In this document: positions 1 through 5,717 of the stretch, one piece after another
How positions within the stretch are numbered: the stretch's first letter is position 1
Layout: each line of letters begins with the position of its first letter
DNA from: Dehalococcoidia bacterium
GTDB lineage: Bacteria > Chloroflexota > Dehalococcoidia > Tepidiformales > Tepidiformaceae
Reading direction: 5' to 3'
NCBI GenBank assembly: GCA_009838385.1
Contig: VXRS01000166.1
Span: 1-6,985 of the forward strand
DNA: 6,985 nucleotides
The notes under the pieces: model-generated
Databases searched by the model: none
Told to the model about the DNA's origin: nothing
Seen by the model: only the letters and a program-made list of their open reading frames with translations
Translations under genes and position numbers: made by a program

Positions 1-69
1 TGCTCGTCTTCGTGCTCATGCTCGTCTTCGTGCTCGTGCTCATCGTGGTCGTCGTGGTCGTCGTGCGCC
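1..69. repeat. Short tandem repeats encoding the His/Asp/Glu metal loop
   Basis: An 18-nt unit occurs twice in tandem (1-18 and 19-36, one mismatch), followed by a 6-nt part-unit (37-42). Two identical 9-nt units TCGTGGTCG (43-51, 52-60) and a degenerate third copy (61-69) come next. Read on the minus strand they encode the HDDHDDHDEH-type loop of the binding protein. All units are multiples of three, so copy-number change would lengthen or shorten the loop without breaking the frame. The array may continue beyond the left edge. Confidence 0.85.
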
Positions 70-440
70 AGTACCTCCGGGAAGGGCCGCAGATCCATGT
101 CGTGCGTCAGTTCCAGCACAGCGCCCCCGGCGCTCTCCGCAAGCTGCTCCTCGACCACGCTCAGTGAGCTGCCGACGATCACGAGCAGGTCCGATTCCGC
201 CGCCCTGGTGATGTCACTCGGTGTGACGTGGAACGTGTGGACGTCCGCATTGAGGGGAACAATGCTCGTGGTCGACACGCGGTCGCCACCCACCTGCTTC
301 ACCAGGTCCTCGACGATCGTCGTGGATGTCACGACTGAGAGGGTGGTCCCGGTGTCGTCCGCCCTCTCCTCTTCGCCACCGCAAGCGATCACCAGCAGGG
401 CAACGGCGATGACCGCCGCGGTTCCAAGTCGACTGAGCAC
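1..440 (-). CDS. znuA: Zinc/manganese ABC transporter substrate-binding lipoprotein, ZnuA/TroA family (N-terminal part, runs off left edge)
   Basis: This is the extracytoplasmic receptor of a metal-uptake ABC transporter: it would capture Zn2+ (or Mn2+) outside the membrane and hand it to a permease. The frame is open from a GTG at 440 to the window edge, 146 complete codons. Residues 1-20 form a lipoprotein signal (basic start, hydrophobic core, lipobox VIAC with C20 the lipidated Cys). The mature part opens with LSVVTSTTIVEDLVKQVGGD (34-53), typical of cluster A-I binding proteins, then LNADVHTFHVTPSD (63-76), where H68 matches the first metal-ligand His of the usual DPHxYxPTPxD motif; Pro is replaced by Val. 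Residues 126-146 are almost purely His, Asp and Glu, the charged metal loop characteristic of ZnuA. GTG 440 was chosen because GAGGAG lies 9 nt upstream and because it gives a complete signal peptide. The rest of the protein and its permease and ATPase partners are outside the window. Metal specificity is inferred from the His-rich loop; the symbol is by family only. Confidence 0.88.
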   Translation of the reverse strand, partial: MLSRLGTAAVIAVALLVIACGGEEERADDTGTTLSVVTSTTIVEDLVKQVGGDRVSTTSIVPLNADVHTFHVTPSDITRAAESDLLVIVGSSLSVVEEQLAESAGGAVLELTHDMDLRPFPEVLAHDDHDDHDEHEHEDEHEHEDE

Positions 441-452
441 TACGCTTCGCTC

Positions 453-473
453 CTCACATTGGCGCTAAGTGAG
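453..473. promoter_or_regulatory. Imperfect dyad between the znuA promoter and start codon, possible metal-regulator operator
   Basis: CTCAC (453-457) and GTGAG (469-473) are perfect 5-bp inverted arms within a 21-bp element; 7 of 10 positions are symmetric overall. It lies where transcription from the promoter at 478-506 would begin and reaches into the Shine-Dalgarno region. This suits a repressor operator (Zur or DtxR/MntR class would be expected for a metal receptor gene), but it does not match a consensus I can recall, so the role is inference. Confidence 0.3.
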
Positions 474-477
474 ACGC

Positions 478-506
478 AGTATCAATAGGGATGGCGTGAG
501 GGTCAA
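478..506 (-). promoter_or_regulatory. Sigma70-like promoter for the znuA-type gene
   Basis: Read on the minus strand there is a -35 TTGACC (501-506), a 17-nt spacer and a -10 GATACT (478-483). Both hexamers are close to consensus with optimal spacing, and transcription would start near 471, about 30 nt before the GTG at 440. It lies in the 129-nt gap after the upstream ABC ATPase gene, so the metal receptor gene probably has its own promoter rather than depending on read-through. Confidence 0.6.
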
Positions 507-545
507 ACCGCGTGCGGCGCACAGGCATGGCTCCCAACTCTGATG

Positions 546-563
546 GCCACGGCGGGCCGCGGC
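546..563 (-). terminator. GC-rich hairpin just after the ABC ATPase gene (possible weak terminator)
   Basis: Seven-bp arms (546-552 and 557-563) flank a 4-nt loop. On the minus-strand transcript all seven pairs form, one as G-U. It starts 6 nt after the ATPase stop codon. No U-run follows, so it is not a standard intrinsic terminator; it could still cause pausing or protect the 3' end. Chance pairing in GC-rich DNA is a real alternative. Confidence 0.35.
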
Positions 564-569
564 GGGGAG

Positions 570-1256
570 CTAGGGCAGGGGGCGGTCGGCGAGGATGCGG
601 CCGTCGCGGATCTCGACGAGGCGGTCGGCGCGCTGCGCCATGCGGTCGTCGTGGGTGACCATGATGCAGGCCTTGTCGCGCGAGTGAACCTCGTTCAGGA
701 GGGCGTCGACAACGCGGCTGCCGAGCTCGAAGTTCAGGCTGGCGGTGGGCTCGTCGACGAGGAGGAGGGAGGGGTCGCGCATTAGCGCGCGGGCGATGGC
801 GACGCGCTGGCGTTCGCCGCCGGAGAGGCTCGTGGCGACCTGGTTGCGAACGGCGGTGAGGTCGAGTTGGTCGAGGAGCTCGTCGGCGCGGCGGCGGAGG
901 GCGGTACGGTCAGCCCCGCCGAACTGGCCGACCACGAGCAGGTTCTCGCGGGCGGTGAGGAAGGGGACCATGTTGCTGCCCTGGAAGACGAAGCCGACGC
1001 GGTCGCGCCGGTACCTGGTGCGGGATCGGGCGCCGTAGTTGGTTATGTCGTCTCCGTCGACGCGGATGGCGCCGGCGGTCGGAGTGAGGAGGGCTCCGGC
1101 AAGGGCAAGCAGGGTGGTCTTGCCGGATCCCGAGGGCCCCTCCAGCGCCACTACCTCACCGCGATCGACATCGAGCGTCACCTCGCGGACGGCATCGATG
1201 CGCCGAGCGCCAGACCCGAAGGATTTGGAGACATCGCGCAGTTCGAGGATGGCCAC
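570..1256 (-). CDS. ABC transporter ATP-binding protein, MacB/LolD/DevA-like
   Basis: This is the cytoplasmic ATPase (228 residues, complete and normal family length) that powers the permease encoded immediately upstream. All ABC motifs are present in order: Walker A GPSGSGKTT (40-48), Q-loop Q92, signature LSGGE (144-148), Walker B LLLVDEP (164-170 with E169) and switch His H202. The D-loop reads SLN (173-175) where SALD is usual, so its Asp is Asn. The best family fit is the MacB/LolD/DevA group that pairs with FtsX-like permeases and exports or extracts lipids, peptides, drugs or envelope precursors. The start is GTG 1256, 9 nt after the permease stop, with only a weak AGGGC ribosome site, so translation is probably coupled. 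The substrate cannot be inferred. The stop at 570-572 is followed by a GC-rich hairpin. Confidence 0.93.
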   Translation of the reverse strand: MAILELRDVSKSFGSGARRIDAVREVTLDVDRGEVVALEGPSGSGKTTLLALAGALLTPTAGAIRVDGDDITNYGARSRTRYRRDRVGFVFQGSNMVPFLTARENLLVVGQFGGADRTALRRRADELLDQLDLTAVRNQVATSLSGGERQRVAIARALMRDPSLLLVDEPTASLNFELGSRVVDALLNEVHSRDKACIMVTHDDRMAQRADRLVEIRDGRILADRPLP

Positions 1257-1265
1257 GGGAACGCC

Positions 1266-2435
1266 CTACTGCTGCTGCATCGCGATGATGGGGTCGACGG
1301 AGGCGACCTGTCGGGCGGAGAGCAGCGAGCCCACGACGCCGGCGATGACGACGGAGATGGAGCTCGTCGCCATGGCGTTCGCGGTGAAATCGATAGGGAT
1401 GGCGTCGGAGGCGAGCACGGTGGCTTCGGTGAGGAGCGCGAGCCCGACGGCGAGGACGGCGCCGACGACACAGACGATGAGCACCTGCAGCAGCCCCTGC
1501 ACGACAAGGTAGCCTCCGGGTGCGCCGATCGCCTTGAGGATTCCGAGGAGGGACACCTTCTGGAGGGTGATGACGTAGAAGAAGACGCCGATCACCATCG
1601 CGCCGATGAGCAAGCCCATGTAGCGGAGGGCGTCGACGGTGGACTGCTGGGCCCGAACGCCCTCGATGTTGTTGAAACCGTCCTGCTTGGTGACGATGCG
1701 CCAGCCCTCGCCGCGAACTCCGTCGAGATCCCGCCCCTGGATGAGGACCAGGCTGGCGGCGGGCTGCTGCCCGGCATCGCCGAGGAAGACGAGGTCCCTC
1801 CACGAGGCGAGGTCGACGAACATGGCGGGCTGGAAGAAGAAGTAGCCCTGGTCGACGATGCCCACGACGGTGAACTCGCGCGTCTCGAACCCGACGGGGA
1901 GGGCGAGGGTCTCGCCGACGCGGGTGCCGGCGACGCGGACCCAGGCGCGGTCGATGAGAATGTCGCCCGGTCCGGAGAGCGAGCGGCCTTCGACGACGCT
2001 GGGTTCGGAGAAGGAGCCGGGGATGACGCCGATGATGGCAGCGGTATCGCTCTCCTCGGGGGCGAACTCGATGACGGCGGCGACGTAGCCGATGGGTGCA
2101 GCGCGCTCGGCGGCGGCGAGGGCCTGGACCTCGGCGACATCCTGGTCGCTCAGGCGGGAGCGGATGACGGAGAGATTGGAGTTGGCGGCGTAGGCGAGGT
2201 GATCGCCGTTGAGCCGGAGGAGGGCAGTGCCAGCGGCCTCGTTGAGGCCGAGCCCGAGGCCCGTGACCATGATGATCAGATAGGCGATGAGGGCAACTAC
2301 GCCGGTGACGAAGCCGAACTGCAGCTTCCGGCGCCTGATCTCGATGAGCGCGAGCACTCGAAACCGACCCCTCGTGAACCGGGGATTCCGGGACGTGGGA
2401 ACACGGGAGGGGTTCCGCTGACGGCCGCCCGCCAT
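1266..2435 (-). CDS. ABC transporter permease, FtsX/DevC/MacB-like
   Basis: This is the membrane subunit of the two-gene ABC exporter. The 389 residues show the FtsX-type layout: one N-terminal membrane helix (about 42-63), a large extracytoplasmic domain (about 65-270), then three helices (about 273-294, 309-335, 357-375). A short positive segment KAIGAPGG (301-308) between helices 2 and 3 is where these permeases contact the ATPase. The C-terminus ARQVASVDPIIAM resembles the usual DP-containing end of the family. Start ATG 2435 has AAGGGAAGG immediately upstream. An internal GTG at codon 27 (2357) would give the more family-like beginning VLALIEIRRRKLQFGF, so the first 26 residues, rich in Arg and Pro, may not be translated. 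The gene lies head-to-head with the PAS-LuxR gene and first in the operon with the ATPase. No periplasmic adaptor (HlyD/MacA type) is visible here. Confidence 0.9.
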   Translation of the reverse strand: MAGGRQRNPSRVPTSRNPRFTRGRFRVLALIEIRRRKLQFGFVTGVVALIAYLIIMVTGLGLGLNEAAGTALLRLNGDHLAYAANSNLSVIRSRLSDQDVAEVQALAAAERAAPIGYVAAVIEFAPEESDTAAIIGVIPGSFSEPSVVEGRSLSGPGDILIDRAWVRVAGTRVGETLALPVGFETREFTVVGIVDQGYFFFQPAMFVDLASWRDLVFLGDAGQQPAASLVLIQGRDLDGVRGEGWRIVTKQDGFNNIEGVRAQQSTVDALRYMGLLIGAMVIGVFFYVITLQKVSLLGILKAIGAPGGYLVVQGLLQVLIVCVVGAVLAVGLALLTEATVLASDAIPIDFTANAMATSSISVVIAGVVGSLLSARQVASVDPIIAMQQQ

Positions 2436-2445
2436 GACCTTCCCT

Positions 2446-2462
2446 TGACCACACCCCGGTCA
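2446..2462. promoter_or_regulatory. TGACC-N7-GGTCA dyad in the divergent intergenic region
   Basis: Perfect 5-bp arms TGACC (2446-2450) and GGTCA (2458-2462) sit in the 87-nt region between the divergent permease and PAS-LuxR starts, overlapping the permease ribosome site. Promoter signals here are poor. On the plus strand TTGACC (2445-2450) and TAGAGT (2472-2477) are separated by 21 nt, too far for a normal sigma70 promoter. On the minus strand TTGACG (2480-2485) has only TGACCG at the matching -10 distance. The dyad could be an operator serving either direction; a chance match is possible. Confidence 0.3.
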
Positions 2463-2522
2463 GGTTCCCGGTAGAGTAGCGTCAAATCTTCGGGCCAGGA
2501 AACCTGCGGTGGGGGGAGCTCA

Positions 2523-3233
2523 ATGAGCACGGCAGGAATCGTGGCACTTCTCTCAGCAGCCGACTTCGGCGTGTACGCCATGTCACTGGACCAGCGGATC
2601 GTGTTCTGGAACCGGGGAGCGGAGCGCATCCTGGGGTATGCCGCCAACGAGGTCGTCGGCCGCCACTGCTACGAGGTGGTGGCGGGGGTGGCTCCGGGGG
2701 GTCTCACACCGGCATGCCTGAACGGATGCCCCTCCATGCGCTCCCTCCAGGATGGACGGGTGCCCAGCGCCGCCAGGCTGGAGATGCTGTGTGCATCCGG
2801 AGAGCGGAAGTCGGTTTCCGTTACTCCGATTGTCGTTTCGGGCGTCGTGGGCGATGCGCCCTTGCTTGTTCACCTGTTCGAGGACCGCGAGGAGCGGGGC
2901 CGTGCCGACGCAGCGCTGGACGAGGTCCGGAAGGAGTTCTCGCAGAGTGGCGTCGACATCGTTTCGGACCAACCGCTGATGATCCCCGCCTCGGCAGCCT
3001 CGACGACGCTGACGGGCCGCGAGCTGGAAGTGCTGCACCTGGTGGCTCTCGGCCGTGGGACGGCGGACATCGCCACAGAGCTTGGCATCAGCCAGCACAC
3101 GGTGCGGAACCACGTCCGCCACTTCCGCAGCAAGCTCAATGCCTCGACGAAACTGGAGGCGGTGATCACCGCCCTGCGCCGGGGCATCCTTGAGTGGCCC
3201 GACGGCCCCGGCAACCCTGCCCCGGGGACGTAG
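2523..3233 (+). CDS. PAS domain-containing LuxR-type transcriptional regulator
   Basis: This cytoplasmic sensor-regulator has 236 residues. A single PAS domain occupies about 8-120 (GVYAMSLDQRIVFWNRGAER, then ILGYAANEVVGRHCYEV, typical of the PAS core). A linker of about 40 residues follows, then a LuxR/GerE helix-turn-helix at 163-222 (LTGRELEVLHLVALGRGTAD and DIATELGISQHTVRNHV). There is no receiver domain, so it is probably controlled by a ligand or redox signal on the PAS domain rather than by phosphorelay. C49, C65, C69 (followed by Pro) and C90 lie in the PAS part; the HC...C-x3-CP arrangement recalls other soil-bacterial PAS-HTH proteins and could bind metal or heme, or sense redox state (inference). 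Start ATG 2523 has GGGGGGAG 4 nt upstream. It is divergent from the ABC exporter and upstream of the molybdoenzyme cluster, so either could be its target. Confidence 0.9.
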   Translation: MSTAGIVALLSAADFGVYAMSLDQRIVFWNRGAERILGYAANEVVGRHCYEVVAGVAPGGLTPACLNGCPSMRSLQDGRVPSAARLEMLCASGERKSVSVTPIVVSGVVGDAPLLVHLFEDREERGRADAALDEVRKEFSQSGVDIVSDQPLMIPASAASTTLTGRELEVLHLVALGRGTADIATELGISQHTVRNHVRHFRSKLNASTKLEAVITALRRGILEWPDGPGNPAPGT

Positions 3234-3243
3234 CAGTACCGGG

Positions 3244-3483
3244 ATGGCCGACGAGGGAACCCGCGACGCGTACCGGGACGCCTGGCAGGCGTGGATGAAG
3301 CAGCTTGAGCGCGTCCACGAGGTGCTGCTGGAAGGGGAGCGGTTGTCGCCGGATCGGCTGAAGGGACTCCTGAACCGGGAGGCGAGGGCCAAGCAGGCCT
3401 ACGACGAGGCGCGGCTGAAGCTGCTGGGGCTCGATGAGACGGCGGCGCCCGCTCCATCGGGCGACGAGAACCCGTTTCGCTAG
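3244..3483 (+). CDS. Hypothetical small charged helical protein (79 aa)
   Basis: I do not recognise a family. The 79 residues are rich in Arg, Lys, Glu, Asp and Ala and read as two or three amphipathic helices (about 5-31, 35-60), with a disordered Pro/Ala/Gly tail ending NPFR. There is no signal peptide, membrane segment or cysteine, so a cytoplasmic protein is expected. The open frame extends upstream to an ATG at 3190, but that would overlap the regulator by 44 nt; ATG 3244, 10 nt after the regulator stop, is the better start, though its ribosome site is weak. The spacing suggests co-transcription with the PAS-LuxR gene, perhaps by re-initiation. Its last codons overlap the dyad that precedes the molybdoenzyme promoter. 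The regular heptad-like helix pattern and good codon bias support a real gene. Confidence 0.62.
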   Translation: MADEGTRDAYRDAWQAWMKQLERVHEVLLEGERLSPDRLKGLLNREARAKQAYDEARLKLLGLDETAAPAPSGDENPFR

Positions 3484-3494
3484 CGAACGAAACG
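3473..3494. promoter_or_regulatory. 22-bp dyad abutting the -35 of the molybdoenzyme promoter, candidate activator site
   Basis: CGTTTCG (3473-3479) and CGAAACG (3488-3494) are perfect 7-bp inverted arms; 9 of the 11 symmetric positions match. Its core also contains the perfect 12-bp palindrome TTCGCTAGCGAA (3476-3487), in a different register. The element ends one base before the -35 hexamer at 3495, and its centre is about 45 bp upstream of the predicted transcription start, the usual place for a class II activator such as a LuxR-type dimer. It overlaps the end of the small upstream gene. No U-run follows on the plus strand, so a terminator is less likely. Confidence 0.45.
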
Positions 3495-3522
3495 TTGGGC
3501 GACGGGGCTGGTCTGGTAGACT
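3495..3522 (+). promoter_or_regulatory. Promoter for the molybdoenzyme-nitroreductase operon (extended -10)
   Basis: TTGGGC (3495-3500) is followed by a 16-nt spacer and TAGACT (3517-3522), which is preceded directly by TGG, the extended -10 element TGN. The -35 is imperfect, which fits a promoter that needs an activator at the adjacent dyad. Transcription would start near 3529, giving a leader of about 28 nt that contains the ribosome site GGAG (3545-3548), 8 nt before ATG 3557. Confidence 0.5.
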
Positions 3523-3556
3523 CGCGCCCGCATACCAGTTTCCTGGAGATTTCCCC

Positions 3557-5704
3557 ATGGTCGAGACCAAGAAGTCGTTTTGCCGCTTTTGCCATGCCTT
3601 CTGCGCCATTGAAGTGGACGTCGAAGACAACAAGGTCATCGAGGTTCGCGGTGATACGAGCGACCCGATCTACGGCGGGTACACCTGCATCAAGGGACGG
3701 CACCTGCCGGACCAGCACAACCACGAGGACCGGCTGCGCACGTCGCTGAAGCGCATGCCGGACGGCAGCTTCCAGCCGATCCCGAGCGAGCAGGCGCTCG
3801 ACGAGATCGCGGAGAAGCTACGGTCGATCATCGACGAGCACGGGCCTCGCTCGGTCGCGAGCTACAACGGCACGTACGCGTTCTGCAACGCGATCACGCT
3901 TTCGGTGACGCGGGCCTGGCACGCGGGCATCGAGTCGCCCTCGTACTACACGAGCGTGACCATCGACCAGCCGGCCAAGGCCATCGCCGCCTCACGGGCG
4001 GGCACGTGGCTGGGCGGCAGCCAGAACTTCGAGACGGCGGACGTGGCGATGCTGATCGGGAACAACCCGGTCGTGTCGATGTTCGGGGGAATTCCCCCGT
4101 TCAACCCGTGGAAGCGCCTTCGGGACGCGCAGAAGCGCGGGCTGAAGCTGATCGTGATCGACCCGCGGGAAACGGACGTGGCCAAGCGGGCGGACCTCTA
4201 CCTGCAGGTGAGGCCGGGCGAGGACCCGACGCTGCTGGCGGGGATCGTCCGCGTGATGTTCGAAGAGGGGCTCGTGGACGGCGACTTCCTCGCCGGGAAC
4301 GTGGCCCACGTAGAGGACCTGCGGCAGGCGGTCGACAGCTTCACGCTGGACTACGTGGAGGAGCGCACGGGCGTGGCGGCGGCGTTGGTCGAGCGCGCGG
4401 CGCGCATGTTCGCGGAAGCGCAGCGCGGTGTCGCCTCGAGCGGCACGGGCGCCAACATGTCGCCCCATCCGAACCTGACGGAGCACTTCGTGCAGACGCT
4501 GAACACCCTCTGCGGACGCCACCTGCGCGAGGGCGAAGTGGTGCCGAACCCGGGCGTCATCGGGCCGGAGCGGCCGTGGTTGGCGCAGGCGAACCCGCCG
4601 AATCCCGCCTGGGGCAAGGGCGAACCGAGCCGCGTGCGGGGGCTGGGCGAGGTGTTCGGCGAGATGCCGACGGCGGCCCTGAGCGACGAGATCATCACGC
4701 CGGGCGAAGGGCGCGTACGCGCCCTCATCAGCGTGGGCGGCAACCCCGTGGGGGCATGGCCCGACCAGCTGAAGACGATCGAGGCGATGAAGCAGCTCGA
4801 CCTGAACGTGAGCATCGACATCAAGATGTCGCAGACGGCGAAGATGGCGGACTACGTGATCGCGCCGAAGCTCTCGCTGGAGCGGCCTGATCTGACGGTC
4901 CTGACCGACTCGTGGTACCCGGTGCCGTACGCGCACTACACGCCGGCGATGGTCGAGGCCGAGGACGACGTGATGGAGGAATGGGAGTTCTTCTGGGGCA
5001 TCGCCCAGCGGCTGGGGACGGAGATCGACCTGGCCGGCGGCCCGATGCCCATGGACGCGAAGCCGAGCACGGACGACGTGCTGGACCTGATCACGGCAAA
5101 GTCGCGCATCCCGCTGGACGAGGTCCGGGCCGTGGACGGCGGCGGCATCTTCGAGCGCGAGGAGGTGCGTGTCGGCGCGAAGGCGGCGGGCACGGACGCG
5201 CGGCTCGACGCCGCTCCGCCGGACCTGGTGGAGGAGATCGCCGAGGTGCGGGAGCAGCCCATCGTGGAGGGCGCCGGCTACCTGCCGGGGGAGGAGTTCT
5301 CGCACCGGCTGATCAGCCGCCGCATGCGCGAGTTCTACAACTCCTCGGGCCGCGACATCGCGGGGCTGACGGCGCGCGACGGCGGCACGAACCCGGCCTT
5401 CATGAACCCGCGCGACGGCGAGGCGTTCGGCATCGAAGACGGCGCGATCATCGAGATCGAGTCCAGCCGGGCGACGATCCTGGGCGTGGCCGCGTTCGCC
5501 GACGACGTGCCCTCGGGGGTCATTTCGATGGCGCACTCGTGGGGCGATGTCCCGGAGACGGACCACGACGTTCGCAACATCGGCGGGAGCACCAACCGCC
5601 TCGTGAACAACGAGGAGGCGTACGACCCCATCACGGGCATGGCGCGGCAGAGCGCGATCCCGGTGAACATCCGCCCGGCGAAGGAGCCGGTGGGCGCCAG
5701 CTAG
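3557..5704 (+). CDS. Molybdopterin-dependent oxidoreductase, DMSO reductase family, soluble
   Basis: This is a 715-residue catalytic subunit expected to bind bis-molybdopterin guanine dinucleotide and one 4Fe-4S cluster. The N-terminal cluster motif is C9-x2-C12-x3-C16-x27-C44 followed by IKG, with K46 in the position of the electron-relay Lys of formate dehydrogenase-type enzymes. Cofactor-binding landmarks follow: DVAMLIGNNPVVS (162-174), LIVIDPRETDVAKRADLYL (198-216), ISVGGNPVGAWPD (391-403) and MADYVIAPK (430-438). The molybdopterin-dinucleotide-binding C-terminal domain covers about 580-705, with MNPRDGEAFGIEDGAIIEIE (616-635). The Mo-ligand loop (131-141, YTSVTIDQPAK) has no Cys or SeCys; D137 is the best ligand candidate. 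There is no twin-arginine signal, so it acts in the cytoplasm. No electron-transfer subunit or membrane anchor is adjacent; a nitroreductase follows 13 nt later. The open frame reaches back to 3434, but ATG 3557 has GGAG 8 nt upstream and places the cluster motif at the usual N-terminal position. Substrate unknown; the family includes reductases, dehydrogenases and hydratases. Confidence 0.92.
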   Translation: MVETKKSFCRFCHAFCAIEVDVEDNKVIEVRGDTSDPIYGGYTCIKGRHLPDQHNHEDRLRTSLKRMPDGSFQPIPSEQALDEIAEKLRSIIDEHGPRSVASYNGTYAFCNAITLSVTRAWHAGIESPSYYTSVTIDQPAKAIAASRAGTWLGGSQNFETADVAMLIGNNPVVSMFGGIPPFNPWKRLRDAQKRGLKLIVIDPRETDVAKRADLYLQVRPGEDPTLLAGIVRVMFEEGLVDGDFLAGNVAHVEDLRQAVDSFTLDYVEERTGVAAALVERAARMFAEAQRGVASSGTGANMSPHPNLTEHFVQTLNTLCGRHLREGEVVPNPGVIGPERPWLAQANPPNPAWGKGEPSRVRGLGEVFGEMPTAALSDEIITPGEGRVRALISVGGNPVGAWPDQLKTIEAMKQLDLNVSIDIKMSQTAKMADYVIAPKLSLERPDLTVLTDSWYPVPYAHYTPAMVEAEDDVMEEWEFFWGIAQRLGTEIDLAGGPMPMDAKPSTDDVLDLITAKSRIPLDEVRAVDGGGIFEREEVRVGAKAAGTDARLDAAPPDLVEEIAEVREQPIVEGAGYLPGEEFSHRLISRRMREFYNSSGRDIAGLTARDGGTNPAFMNPRDGEAFGIEDGAIIEIESSRATILGVAAFADDVPSGVISMAHSWGDVPETDHDVRNIGGSTNRLVNNEEAYDPITGMARQSAIPVNIRPAKEPVGAS

Positions 5705-5717
5705 GCGAGGAGGCACC

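Noticed and set aside
97..468. A 123-codon plus-strand Ser/Thr-rich open frame
   Set aside because: It is antisense to the ZnuA-type lipoprotein gene, which has a signal peptide, lipobox and family motifs; the Ser/Thr richness is a frame artefact.
867..2474. A 535-codon plus-strand open frame, rich in Asp, Glu, Gly and Ala, opposite the ATPase and permease genes
   Set aside because: It is antisense to two complete genes with all family motifs, shows low-complexity composition expected of the complementary strand of GC-rich coding DNA, and has no recognisable domain.
3473..3494. The dyad as an intrinsic terminator of the regulator/small-gene transcript
   Set aside because: No U-run follows on the plus strand (next bases are TTGGGC) and the -35 hexamer starts at once, so an operator role fits better, though termination is not excluded.
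3434..3556. N-terminal extension of the molybdoenzyme from an upstream ATG at 3434
   Set aside because: The extra 41 residues are Arg-rich without a Tat signal (no twin-Arg followed by a hydrophobic stretch), overlap the small upstream gene and would be translated across the promoter; ATG 3557 has a good ribosome site.
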